Below are positions 1 through 7,960 of a DNA stretch of 64,000 nt, piece by piece; position 1 is the stretch's first letter; every line of letters starts with the position of its first letter. Location: positions 62,001 through 126,000 of the forward strand of contig QHVT01000012.1 of assembly GCA_003223645.1 (NCBI GenBank). Reading direction: 5' to 3'. Made by a program: the position numbers and the translations under genes. The notes under the pieces are model-generated. The model made no database searches and had not been told where the DNA came from. It was given only the letters and a program-made list of their open reading frames with translations. This DNA comes from Acidobacteriota bacterium (GTDB lineage: Bacteria > Acidobacteriota > Thermoanaerobaculia > Gp7-AA8).

Positions 1-1
1 T

Positions 2-1063
2 GGTGACTTATTGATTGTGGAGGGGAATGGGAGCAAAGATCAGATCGGGCGAGTCGCTGTTTGGGATGGCTCGATCGATCCATGCGTGCATCAGAATCAT
101 CTGATCAAGGTTCGTCTCATCGAGCCGTCGATGTCGAACTGGGTTTCGCGCTGGCTGCAATCGCCGCTAGGACGTCATCAGGTGGAGCGCGTCGCGAGTT
201 CCACGTCGGGGCTGTACACATTGAGCGTTAAGAAAGTTGGGAATCTTCCTGTTCCCCTCCCACCCCTCGCCGAACAACAACGCATTGTCGCCGAGGTCGA
301 ACGCCGCCTCAGCGTGATCGAGGAGATGGAGAAAATTGTCGACGCGAATCTTCAGCGTGCCTCCCGACTTCGCCAGTCGATTCTGGAGCGTGCCTTCTCC
401 GGTCGCTTCATCAAGAGCAGCGTCATAGACAAATCAGTCTCCAAAATCAAAGAAACATCACCTGCGAGCCGGCGTCACTTTCTTCGGGCTCTCCTTTCAG
501 CGGAGATCGTTCATCAACTGCACGCCGAGCCGACATTCGGACAGATCAAGCACCAGAAGATCTTTCACCTGTGCGAGCACATCGCGGAGATCACGGATCT
601 CGACGTCCGTTATCATCGCGACGCCGCCGGTCCCTATGACAATCGTCTGATCTATGCAAACGAAGCTGAGCTGAAGCGGCAGAAATGGTATGAATCGTAT
701 TCACGGAAGAAAGTTGGGCATGGCTATCGCGCTCTGGCGAAGGCAGGCGGCCACGAGAAGTATCTCGAGCGTTATTGGCCGGAGAAGCTCGAGACGATCC
801 GGCGTCTGATCCGTCTCATGCGACATTGGGACACCGAACGCTGTGAGATTTTCGCCACAGCGTATGCAGCCTGGAATGATCTGCTTCTGTGGGAAAAGGA
901 GGTATCCGACGACGCAATCCTGCAAGAGGTTCTTTACAGGTGGCACGACAGTAAGCAACGAATCCCCGAAGCGCGATGGCGCAAGGCGTTGGAGTGGATG
1001 AGGAAGGAAGGCTTCGTGCCCACGGGATTTGGAAAGCCCACGGCGGCAGCCTCACGCCCATGA
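2..1063 (+). CDS. hsdS: Type I restriction-modification specificity subunit HsdS (5' truncated) with extra C-terminal domain
   Basis: Target-recognition subunit of a type I restriction-modification enzyme; it selects the DNA site and docks HsdM and HsdR. The window begins inside the gene and the frame is open from base 2. The first residues, GDLLIVEGNGS, are typical of the end of a target-recognition domain. The conserved segment PLPPLAEQQRIVAEVER follows, then the long spacer helix to about residue 135. About 200 further residues come after the helix, which is unusual; they carry a KIFHLCEH ... AGPYDNRLI pattern resembling Panacea/SocA-type domains (motif inference only). The TGA overlaps the hsdM start (ATGA), so translation is probably coupled. 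hsdR is not in the window and may lie upstream. Confidence 0.85.
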   Translation, partial: GDLLIVEGNGSKDQIGRVAVWDGSIDPCVHQNHLIKVRLIEPSMSNWVSRWLQSPLGRHQVERVASSTSGLYTLSVKKVGNLPVPLPPLAEQQRIVAEVERRLSVIEEMEKIVDANLQRASRLRQSILERAFSGRFIKSSVIDKSVSKIKETSPASRRHFLRALLSAEIVHQLHAEPTFGQIKHQKIFHLCEHIAEITDLDVRYHRDAAGPYDNRLIYANEAELKRQKWYESYSRKKVGHGYRALAKAGGHEKYLERYWPEKLETIRRLIRLMRHWDTERCEIFATAYAAWNDLLLWEKEVSDDAILQEVLYRWHDSKQRIPEARWRKALEWMRKEGFVPTGFGKPTAAASRP

Positions 1064-2523
1064 TGGCTCACGCTCTCGTCGCGAAGCTTTGGAACTACTG
1101 CAACATCCTGCGGGATGACGGACTGTCGTACGGCGACTACGTGGAGCAGCTTACGTTCCTCCTATTCCTCAAGATGGCGGACGAACAACGTCATCCGCCG
1201 TTCAATAAGCCATCGGCGATTCCCAGGGGCTATGACTGGGCAGAGCTGCGGAAGCGCGATGGCGACGATCTGGAGATCCAGTACCGGCACACTCTCGAAG
1301 AGCTGGGGAAACGTCCCGGACTTCTCGGAATCATCTTCCGGAAGGCGCAGAACAAGATTCAGGATCCGGCCAAGCTGCGGCGGCTGATCGTCGATCTGAT
1401 CGACAAGGAGCAGTGGTCGTCGCTCGACGTTGACGTCAAAGGCGACGCCTACGAAGGGCTGCTGCAGAAGAACGCCGAGGATGTGAAGGGCGGGGCAGGG
1501 CAGTACTTCACGCCGCGCGCGCTCATCGCCGCGATGGTCGAAGTCATGGCGCCGCGTCCGAACGAGACGATCTGCGATCCGGCCTGCGGTACCGGCGGTT
1601 TTCTTCTCGGCGCGTACAACTATCTCGCCGATCCGAAGCACTACAAGCTCGATAAGGCGCAGAAGAAGCGCCTCAAGCACGGCACGTTCTACGGCATCGA
1701 ACTGGTCGACGGTGTCACGCGGCTCTGCGCCATGAACCTCCTGCTGCATGGCATCGGCGGCGACTCCGACGACGAACTTCCCGTAGTGACGAAAGATGCG
1801 CTGGCGGAGAAGCACGGAGAGTACGACCTCGTCCTCGCCAATCCGCCGTTCGGCAAGAAGAGCAGCGTCACGATCGTGAATGAGGCCGGCGAGACGTCGA
1901 AGGAGTCGCTGGTCATCAATCGCAATGACTTCGTCGCGTCGACCAGCAACAAGCAGCTCAACTTCGTTCAGCACATTTTCACGATCCTGAAGCAGCATGG
2001 CCGCGCCGCAGTCGTGGTGCCGGACAACGTGCTATTCGAGGGAGGCGCCGGCGAGACAGTCCGCCGCGACCTGCTCAAGCGTGCCGACGTCCACACGCTC
2101 CTTCGGCTCCCCACCGGCATCTTCTATGCGCAGGGGGTGAAGGCGAACGTTCTCTTCTTCGATCGCAAGCCCGCCGAGGACAGGACGGCATGGACGGAGA
2201 AGCTGTGGATCTACGACCTCCGCACGAACCTGCATTTCACGCTGAAAGAGAATCCCCTGAAGCGCAGCGATCTGGATGACTTCGTCCGCTGCTACAACCC
2301 GAAGAACCGCCACCAGCGGCAGGAGAGCGAGCGCTTTCGCTTTTTCACGTACGACGAGTTGATCAAGCGCGACAAGGTCAATCTCGACATTTTCTGGCTC
2401 AAGGACGACAGCCTGGAAGAGAGCTCGAACCTCCCGGCTCCGGAGATCATCGCTCAGGAAATCGCCGACGATCTACAGGCCGCGCTCGAACAGTTCGCGG
2501 CGATTGCAGAAGATCTCCGGTAG
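1060..2523 (+). CDS. hsdM: Type I restriction-modification DNA methyltransferase subunit HsdM
   Basis: N6-adenine methyltransferase subunit that modifies the site chosen by HsdS, using S-adenosylmethionine. An N-terminal HsdM helical bundle (about residues 5-130) precedes the N6_Mtase domain. The SAM-binding motif DPACGTGGF is near residue 173 and the catalytic NPPF near residue 261; the KQLNFVQHI stretch is also typical. The start at 1060 overlaps the hsdS stop (ATGA) and begins exactly where family similarity begins; a longer in-frame start at 976 would lie inside hsdS. Length is about 487 residues, normal for the family. The gene order S then M is less common than M then S. Confidence 0.93.
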   Translation: MMAHALVAKLWNYCNILRDDGLSYGDYVEQLTFLLFLKMADEQRHPPFNKPSAIPRGYDWAELRKRDGDDLEIQYRHTLEELGKRPGLLGIIFRKAQNKIQDPAKLRRLIVDLIDKEQWSSLDVDVKGDAYEGLLQKNAEDVKGGAGQYFTPRALIAAMVEVMAPRPNETICDPACGTGGFLLGAYNYLADPKHYKLDKAQKKRLKHGTFYGIELVDGVTRLCAMNLLLHGIGGDSDDELPVVTKDALAEKHGEYDLVLANPPFGKKSSVTIVNEAGETSKESLVINRNDFVASTSNKQLNFVQHIFTILKQHGRAAVVVPDNVLFEGGAGETVRRDLLKRADVHTLLRLPTGIFYAQGVKANVLFFDRKPAEDRTAWTEKLWIYDLRTNLHFTLKENPLKRSDLDDFVRCYNPKNRHQRQESERFRFFTYDELIKRDKVNLDIFWLKDDSLEESSNLPAPEIIAQEIADDLQAALEQFAAIAEDLR

Positions 2524-2586
2524 CCTACATTCGCATTCGTGCATCGGCCGTTACGATCGTCACGAAGTATCTCGTTTGAGAATGTC

Positions 2587-2769
2587 ATGCGCGGTTTCGT
2601 CGCCAACTCCGACTACGACTGGTTCACGCATTTGCGCGCGATCGAGCCGCCGATCGATGAGGTGGGTTTTTGGAAGCCCGGCTCGGGGACGAACTTTGCC
2701 GCGCCGCGCGAACCGCTTTTCTTCAAGTTGAAGGCGCCATACAACGCGCTTGCAGGGTTCGGGCGATGA
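2587..2769 (+). pseudogene. N-terminal remnant of an HNH-endonuclease-type protein
   Basis: A 60-residue reading frame resembles the start of PUA-like/HNH restriction endonucleases: MRGFVANSDYDWF, then DEVGFWKPG and EPLFFKLKAPYNALAGFG. Complete family members are, from memory, several hundred residues long. Here the frame stops right after the AGFG position, and a palindromic repeat begins two bases later at 2771. The catalytic HNH region is absent. It is most likely debris of a restriction gene that followed hsdM, truncated together with arrival of the repeat. Family identity rests on motif memory and is moderately certain. Confidence 0.55.
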
Positions 2770-2770
2770 C

Positions 2771-2865
2771 TTTGTGGGTGCCGCTGCCCTCAGCGGCACC
2801 GCCGGCTTTGCCGGCCCGGCGGCGCTTCGCGCCGCGCGACCGCTGGGGGCAGCGGTCGCCACAAA
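2771..2865. repeat. Palindromic intergenic repeat, family TTTGTGG
   Basis: An inverted repeat bounded by TTTGTGG and CCACAAA, with internal GCCGCTGCCCTCAGCGGC and GACCGCTGGGGGCAGCGGTC stems. A shorter copy with the same ends lies at 34000-34059. Confidence 0.85.
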
Positions 2866-2874
2866 AGAGAGGTC

Positions 2875-3558
2875 CTACAACGCGATCGCGCTCCCGGCCT
2901 CCAGCTCCATCGGCTCCGCTCCGCGTTGGAAGAGCCGCGCGGATTGGAGGCCGAGGAGGGTGGTGGTGTGGTTCTCGACGGCGATCATCGTGCCTTCGCG
3001 CAGGCCGATGACCGGTGTGGCGTTGTCTTCGAGAAATTGGAGGATGCGTTCTTCGCGCGTTTCGCCTTTGTGCGTGGAGTCGGCGTCGACGTCGAGGTAG
3101 TGGGGGTTGATCTGGAAGCGGACGAGGCCTAACGCGGCGAAGGACGGCGGGTAGACGATCGGCATGTCGTTCGTCGTCATGATCGTGGGGCAGGCGACGT
3201 TGGTGCCGGCGCTGGAGCCGATGTACGGGACTCCTTCGTCGCAGACGCGGCGTTGAATCGGGGCGATGAGCGAGCGGTCGTACATCGCCTTGAGCAATCG
3301 AAACGTGTTGCCGCCGCCGATGAAGATCGCCTGCGCATTTTCGATGTCGTTCGCGTCGCGCACCTGCGTCACCTCGACGTCCATGCGCGCGAAGCGTTCG
3401 CGCACGATCAGCGTGTAGGCGTCGTGATCGTGCTGCGCGAAGGGGACGAAGGCGATCGATCTCCGTCCGCCGAGGACGCGGAGGATCTCCGGCTCGGCAT
3501 GATCGAGAAAGCCGTAGCCGTAGACGTTCGAGCTCGAGATCAGAAGAAGACGCATCAT
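2875..3558 (-). CDS. pepE: Peptidase E (alpha-aspartyl dipeptidase, family S51)
   Basis: Cytoplasmic dipeptidase that hydrolyses N-terminal aspartyl dipeptides. Counting from the ATG at 3555, the catalytic triad of Salmonella PepE is recognisable: Ser115 in GSSAG, Asp130 in TTNDMPI and His152 in QINPHYLD. The start MRLLLISSSN matches the first strand of the family. Length is about 226 residues, as expected. ATG codons occur at 3558 and 3555; the first overlaps the stop of the upstream peptide-binding protein (ATGA), so the two genes are probably cotranslated, which suits peptide uptake followed by dipeptide hydrolysis. Confidence 0.9.
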   Translation of the reverse strand: MMRLLLISSSNVYGYGFLDHAEPEILRVLGGRRSIAFVPFAQHDHDAYTLIVRERFARMDVEVTQVRDANDIENAQAIFIGGGNTFRLLKAMYDRSLIAPIQRRVCDEGVPYIGSSAGTNVACPTIMTTNDMPIVYPPSFAALGLVRFQINPHYLDVDADSTHKGETREERILQFLEDNATPVIGLREGTMIAVENHTTTLLGLQSARLFQRGAEPMELEAGSAIAL

Positions 3559-5153
3559 TGTTTGAGCCACCAGGCCATCGGTCCTGGATACCACAAAAAG
3601 AGGCCGAGGCCACGCGCGGCCTGGACGTTTTGCACGCGTTGATTGACGACCCACTTCGATGCCGGCTGCACGGTCCAGAGATACGGCTGATCGCGCGCCA
3701 GCACTTCGTGCAATTGGTGATAAAGGTCAGCGCGCCGTGTCTGATCGAACTCCGTACGTCCCTGTTCGATCAACTCGTCCGCCTCGGCGCTTTTGTAGCC
3801 GCCGACGTTCAATCCGTTCGGTGCCAGCTGCGACGAATGAAAGAGCGAGTAGAGATCGCGATCGGGATCGGGCTCGAGCACCCACCCGAAAAATGCCGCC
3901 TGGAAATTGCGCTGCATCACGCGCTCGAAAAACGCCGCGCCGTCCAGCGTCGCGATATCCATCTGCACGCCGATGTTCTTGAGCGCGCTCTGAAACACCT
4001 GCGTCTGATCGCGCGCGGCTTTGCCGGTCGGGATCAGCATCGTGAAGGCGAACTTTTTCCCGTCGCGTTCGAGGACTTTGTCGCCATCCAGGTCGTGCCA
4101 TCCCGCGGACGCAAGCAGCGCCGCAGCCGCCTGCAGATTGAACTCGATCGGCGGAACGTCTTCGTTGTTTGCCCACGAGTCGGGGAGGAACGGACCGGTC
4201 ACCGGCCGCGCCTGTCCGTAAAAAAGCTGCTCGATGATCGAGCGGCGGTCGTACGCCATCGCCATCGCGCGGCGCACGCGCGCGTCGGCGAACAGGGGAT
4301 CGTCGACGTTCCAGGCGTACGCGTTGTACATGAGCAGCCAGACGCTGAAGAACGCGACCTTCTGCTGCACGGCCGGCTTGTCTTTCTCGCGATGCCAGAT
4401 GTCGTTGTCGATGCGGCCGGCATCGAGCTCGCCGCGCATGTAGAGGTTCCACGCGACCTGCTCGTCGTTGACGACGCGAAAGTAGATCGACTGAATGTGC
4501 GGCTTCTCGCGCCAGTAGTCAGCGCGCCGCTCGATCAACACGCCGCGTCCCGCGTCGCGGCGCTTGAACACGTACGGTCCGTTGCCGACGACTTCCCTGA
4601 TCTTCGCGAGCTCGCCTTTCGCGTAGACGTGCTCCGGCATCACGCTGATGTTGAACGACAGCAGCCGCGAGACGCGCGGCTCCGCGAAGACGACGCGCGC
4701 GGTGTGATCGTCGAGCGCCTTCGTCTGCGCGCGGTCCAATCCTTCGAACCAGCTCGCGAACTGCGGCGCCTGGGCATCCACGATTTTGTTGATCGTGAAC
4801 ACGACGTCGCTCGCTTTCACCGCTGTTTTGTCGCTGAACGTCGCGCGCGGATCGAGATACAGCGTGTAACTCCGTCCGCCGTCGCCGACCTCCCACTTCG
4901 CGGCAAGGCATGGAATCGGCGAGAGGTTCTGATCGAAGGCGATGAGCGGCTCGTAAATGAAGGCCAGCACCTGCCGTTCGTCTTCCGAATCGTGAAGGAT
5001 GTAGTTGAGCGTCTTGACGTCGTACTCGAGCCGGCGCGTGAGCCGGCCGCCGTCGCGCGGCGCGTTCGTTGGCGGCGCGGGCGGGGGAGGCTGCGGCGTC
5101 TCGCGCTGACAGGCGATTGCCAGGAAAAGGAGCGCGAGAGCGAAGCGGCGCAT
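3555..5153 (-). CDS. Peptide ABC transporter substrate-binding lipoprotein (SBP family 5)
   Basis: Extracytoplasmic solute-binding protein of the oligopeptide/nickel type. The N-terminus MRRFALALLFLAIAC is a lipoprotein signal peptide with the lipobox cysteine at residue 15, followed by a proline-rich linker. Residues of about 60-450 carry the SBP_bac_5 pattern: IYEPLIAFD, AKWEVGDGG, FTINKI, GNGPYVFKRR and RRAMAMAYDR. Length is 532 residues. No permease or ATPase gene lies alongside, so it either works with a transporter encoded elsewhere or is an orphan receptor. It is the promoter-proximal gene of a pair with pepE. Confidence 0.88.
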   Translation of the reverse strand: MRRFALALLFLAIACQRETPQPPPPAPPTNAPRDGGRLTRRLEYDVKTLNYILHDSEDERQVLAFIYEPLIAFDQNLSPIPCLAAKWEVGDGGRSYTLYLDPRATFSDKTAVKASDVVFTINKIVDAQAPQFASWFEGLDRAQTKALDDHTARVVFAEPRVSRLLSFNISVMPEHVYAKGELAKIREVVGNGPYVFKRRDAGRGVLIERRADYWREKPHIQSIYFRVVNDEQVAWNLYMRGELDAGRIDNDIWHREKDKPAVQQKVAFFSVWLLMYNAYAWNVDDPLFADARVRRAMAMAYDRRSIIEQLFYGQARPVTGPFLPDSWANNEDVPPIEFNLQAAAALLASAGWHDLDGDKVLERDGKKFAFTMLIPTGKAARDQTQVFQSALKNIGVQMDIATLDGAAFFERVMQRNFQAAFFGWVLEPDPDRDLYSLFHSSQLAPNGLNVGGYKSAEADELIEQGRTEFDQTRRADLYHQLHEVLARDQPYLWTVQPASKWVVNQRVQNVQAARGLGLFLWYPGPMAWWLKQ

Positions 5154-5167
5154 GTGCGCTGATTCTA

Positions 5168-5365
5168 GCCGCCACGGGCGGCTGCGTGGATTGCTCCGCC
5201 TTGCGGCCCGTTTGCCGCCACGTCACGAATGCGGCTTCGAGCGGCGCAACGCGCCTGAGATCGTCGTTTCTGCCGCTCCAACTCCTGGCCGCCACGGGCG
5301 GCTGCGTGGATTGCTCCGCCTTGCGGCCTGTTTGCCGCCACGTCACGACTGCGGCTTCGAGCGGG
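5168..5365. repeat. Two direct copies of a ~107-bp dispersed repeat, period 120 bp
   Basis: GCCGCCACGGGCGGCTGCGT begins at 5168 and again at 5288. The copies run through GATTGCTCCGCCTTGCGGC and CGTCACGA; the first continues to about 5274. A third copy lies in reverse orientation at 33886-33992. No gene is visible between 5154 and 5447. Confidence 0.9.
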
Positions 5366-5442
5366 CATCTTGCCCGCCCCCGGTCGGTCTTCTCACGCGG
5401 CGGCGTAACATGCGGCCGGGGCGGGCGAGACGCCCGCTCTCC
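5360..5442. repeat. GC-rich palindromic repeat, family GAGCGGGC
   Basis: Left arm GAGCGGGCATCTTGCCCGCC and right arm GGCGGGCGAGACGCCCGCTC, ending just before the Nramp start. A related element lies at 28651-28703. Confidence 0.75.
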
Positions 5443-5447
5443 TCAGA

Positions 5448-6662
5448 ATGAAAAACGTTCTGAAAGTTGCGCTCGGGGTTCTGACCGGCATCGGCGGATT
5501 CCTCGACGTCGGCGCAATCGCGACGAGCGCGGAAGCGGGCGCGGTGTTCGGTCCGCGGCTGTTGTGGGTCGTCGCATTCGGAACGCTCTGCATCATTTTT
5601 CTCGTCGAGATGGCGGGCCGTCTCGCGGCGGTGTCGAAGCACACGCTCGCCGACGCGCTGCGCGAGCGTTTCGGCTGGAAGTACTTTGTCATCCCGTTCA
5701 GCTGCGAGGTCGTCGTCGATCTGCTGGTCCTCGCCGCGGAGATCGGCGGCGTCTGTCTCGCGCTGCAGTTCGTCACCGGCATCTCGTATCGTTGGTTCGC
5801 GATTCCGGTCGCGCTGCTCCTCTGGCTGTTGATCTGGCTCGGCTCCTTCGCGTTCGTCGAAGACGCCACCTCGATCCTCGGCCTGGTCACGCTGGCCTTC
5901 GTCGTCGGCGCGATCAAGATGAGGCCGGACTGGCACAGCGTCGCCGCCGGGTTCGTGCCGTCCGCGCCGGCGCACGACGGCCCGCACTACTGGTACATCG
6001 CGCTGAGCATCATCGGCGCGATCATCAGTCCGTATCTCATCTACTTCTATTCGTCGGGCGCGGTCGAAGACGGATGGTCGGTCAAGGAGCTGCGCGTGAA
6101 TCGCGTCGTGGCGACGATCGGGATGGGCTTCGGCAGCGTCGTGGCGATGGGCGTGATGATCTGCGCGGCGACGACGCTCCTGCCGGCCGGCATTGGGATG
6201 GATGACTACGCGCAGGCGCCCCTGATGCTCTCCCGCGCCCTCGGCATGTGGGGTTTCTATCTCTTCGCCGCGGCGCTCGGCGTCGCCTGCTTCGGCGCCT
6301 GCATCGAAATCACGCTGGAGCTCGCGTATCTCAACGCGCAGACGTTCGGCTGGAACTGGGGCGAGAACGTCGCGCCGAAAAAGAACGCGCGCTTCGCGGC
6401 GATCTACACCGGCGCGGTCCTCGTCGCCGCCTGCATCACGATCGTCGCCGGCGATCCGCTGAAGTTGACACTGTTCACCATGGCGCTCACCGTGACCGTT
6501 CTTCCGCTGCTGCTTCTGCCGATGATCATGCTGATGAACGACCGGAAGTTTTTGGGAAAACATCGCAACGGATGGATCAGCAACACGATGGGAGTCGTGA
6601 TCGTCGTGACCGTGATCGTGCTCGCCATCTTCGCGATCCCGCTGCAAATTCTCGGGGGCTGA
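5448..6662 (+). CDS. Divergent Nramp-family metal ion transporter
   Basis: Integral membrane protein of 404 residues with about 11 hydrophobic helices and the Nramp fold pattern. In canonical Nramp proteins helix 1 carries DPGN and helix 6 carries MPH, which bind Mn2+/Fe2+. Here the corresponding stretches read LDVGAIATSAEAG (near residue 20) and ISPYLIYFYSSG (near residue 192), so the Asn and the Met/His ligands are replaced. Such changes occur in Nramp-related clades with altered substrates (for example Mg2+ or Al3+), so substrate is left open. Two PRC-barrel-like genes follow within a few bases. Confidence 0.85.
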   Translation: MKNVLKVALGVLTGIGGFLDVGAIATSAEAGAVFGPRLLWVVAFGTLCIIFLVEMAGRLAAVSKHTLADALRERFGWKYFVIPFSCEVVVDLLVLAAEIGGVCLALQFVTGISYRWFAIPVALLLWLLIWLGSFAFVEDATSILGLVTLAFVVGAIKMRPDWHSVAAGFVPSAPAHDGPHYWYIALSIIGAIISPYLIYFYSSGAVEDGWSVKELRVNRVVATIGMGFGSVVAMGVMICAATTLLPAGIGMDDYAQAPLMLSRALGMWGFYLFAAALGVACFGACIEITLELAYLNAQTFGWNWGENVAPKKNARFAAIYTGAVLVAACITIVAGDPLKLTLFTMALTVTVLPLLLLPMIMLMNDRKFLGKHRNGWISNTMGVVIVVTVIVLAIFAIPLQILGG

Positions 6663-6667
6663 CAGAC

Positions 6668-7048
6668 ATGGACCTCTTGCTCGACGTTCTCGACCAGCAG
6701 CTCATCGACAAACACGGCCGCAAGTCCGGCAAAGTCGACGGCATCGCCATCGAGCTGCGCGAAGGGAAGCCGCCGCGCGTCGCGTATCTCGACATGGGCA
6801 CCGACGTCCTCGCGCGCCGCCTCTCGCCGCGCCTCGAGCGCTGGCTGCAGCGATGGCGCGCGCGCATCGGCCGCGAGGTCGTGCCGTTTCAGGTGCCGTG
6901 GTCGAAAGTGAAGAAGGTGCATCTCACGGTCGACGCCGACATCGACGCGGTGAAGGAGCCGGGCTATCACATCGAGCGCTGGCTGGCCGAGCACGTGATC
7001 GGCCCGATCCCCGGCTCGCAGATCAGCCACGAGGACAAACAGAGATGA
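6668..7048 (+). CDS. PRC-barrel-like protein, Nramp operon
   Basis: Soluble 126-residue protein starting 5 bases after the transporter stop. LLDVLDQQLIDKHGRKSGKV followed by VDGIAIEL has the beta-rich shape of a PRC-barrel, a small domain found in ribosome maturation and photosynthetic proteins and often beside metal transporters. The rest is helical and basic, with paired arginine clusters, then VPFQVPWSKVKKVHLTV, a second beta unit. It probably acts as a cytoplasmic accessory or regulator of the transporter; this is inferred from context only. Its TGA overlaps the next start (ATGA). Confidence 0.65.
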   Translation: MDLLLDVLDQQLIDKHGRKSGKVDGIAIELREGKPPRVAYLDMGTDVLARRLSPRLERWLQRWRARIGREVVPFQVPWSKVKKVHLTVDADIDAVKEPGYHIERWLAEHVIGPIPGSQISHEDKQR

Positions 7049-7323
7049 TCGTGCACCTCGAGCTGATCGTCGGCAAAGAGCTGCGCGACGAGCGCGGCGA
7101 GCGCGCCGGCCGCATCGCCGAGGTGCACGGCGACGACAAGGGACGCGACTTCGTCATCACGCACTACATCGTCGTCGTCGGCTGGCTCGGCTACCTGATG
7201 CACGAGCTCGGATTCCGCAAACGCTGCCGTCGCCGCCACGTGCCGTGGGACAAGATCGACCTGCGCGATCCGCTGCATCCGAAGTTGTTGTGCAGCGCGA
7301 GTGAGTTGAAAGAGCCGCGTTGA
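7045..7323 (+). CDS. Second PRC-barrel-like protein, Nramp operon
   Basis: A 92-residue protein beginning at the ATG that overlaps the preceding stop (7045-7048). LIVGKELRDERGERAGRI and HVPWDKIDLRDP repeat the layout of the upstream gene (beta hairpin, then a PW-K-I/V closing strand), so the two look like diverged duplicates. Its C-terminus runs to the edge of the 21-bp tandem array. A role with the Nramp transporter is inferred from the three-gene operon. Confidence 0.65.
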   Translation: MIVHLELIVGKELRDERGERAGRIAEVHGDDKGRDFVITHYIVVVGWLGYLMHELGFRKRCRRRHVPWDKIDLRDPLHPKLLCSASELKEPR

Positions 7324-7656
7324 CCGCGCTGCACTGCACCGCCGCTGCGCTGCAATGCGCCACGCCCGCGCTGCAATGCACCACTCCCGCGCTGCAATGC
7401 GCCACTCCCGCGCTGCAATGCGCCACTCCTGCGCTGCACTGCACCACTCCCGCGCTGCACTGCACCGCCGCCGCGCTGCACTGCACCGCTGTCGCACTGC
7501 ACTGCAACGCGGTCGCGCTGCATTGCACCGCCGCCGCGCTGCACTGCAACGCTGTCGCGCTGCATTGCGCCACCTCCACGCTGCATTGCACCGCCGCCGC
7601 GCTACGCTGCAACGTCATCGCGCTGCACTGCGCCACCTCCGCGCTGCACTGCCGCG
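7324..7656. repeat. 21-bp tandem array A, about 15.5 units
   Basis: Degenerate units of 21 bp with consensus GCGCTGCAMTGCACCRCCGCC. Each contains the quasi-palindrome TGCAMTGCA, giving one site every two helical turns. Because 21 is divisible by three, long reading frames run through on both strands (a Cys every seven residues); I treat these as by-products. The array ends six bases before a strong promoter. Array B at 51019-51480 has the same period. Confidence 0.9.
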
Positions 7657-7662
7657 TCGATC

Positions 7663-7691
7663 TTGACAAGCGGGCCCGACGGCCCTATATC
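7663..7691 (+). promoter_or_regulatory. Sigma-70-type promoter
   Basis: TTGACA at 7663-7668, a 17-base spacer and TATATC at 7686-7691. It is the best consensus promoter I found in the window, directly after array A and about 270 bases before the start at 7961. Confidence 0.7.
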
Positions 7692-7960
7692 TTTGCCACG
7701 AAGTCGAAGGTCGTGAGATCTCCGGCTTCGGCGGCTGTCGGCGGTACGGACGTGCTGGATAGCACATCAGTTCCGTACCGGTGCGGGAGTTGAGCTTGCT
7801 CCTCCTGCCGCGGGCACTCGGGGTGTGTACACGCCTCGGGCAATCATCAACCGGAAGAATCGGCCCTGGCCGGGACTTCCAGCCGGTGGCCGCCTCGCAC
7901 TTGTCGACGAGTCGTGACGTTCCCCTCCGGCCTGACAGCTCGCAGAAGGAGAACCATGTC
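7692..7960 (+). other. Long, structured 5' leader
   Basis: About 260 bases between the promoter and the start codon without a convincing gene. A nested hairpin at 7743-7779 pairs GGTACGGA with TCCGTACC around an inner GTGCT/AGCAC stem. Further self-complementary stretches follow, such as GGTGTGTACACGCC. This may be a regulatory leader or a separate small RNA. Confidence 0.4.

Noticed and set aside
7324-7656. CRISPR array
   Set aside because: Units are contiguous 21-bp repeats without unique spacers, and no cas gene is near.
7320-7793. Cys-rich 157-residue frame through array A on the plus strand
   Set aside because: It exists because the 21-bp unit keeps all frames open; the opposite strand gives equally long frames, and the start is a TTG inside the previous stop.
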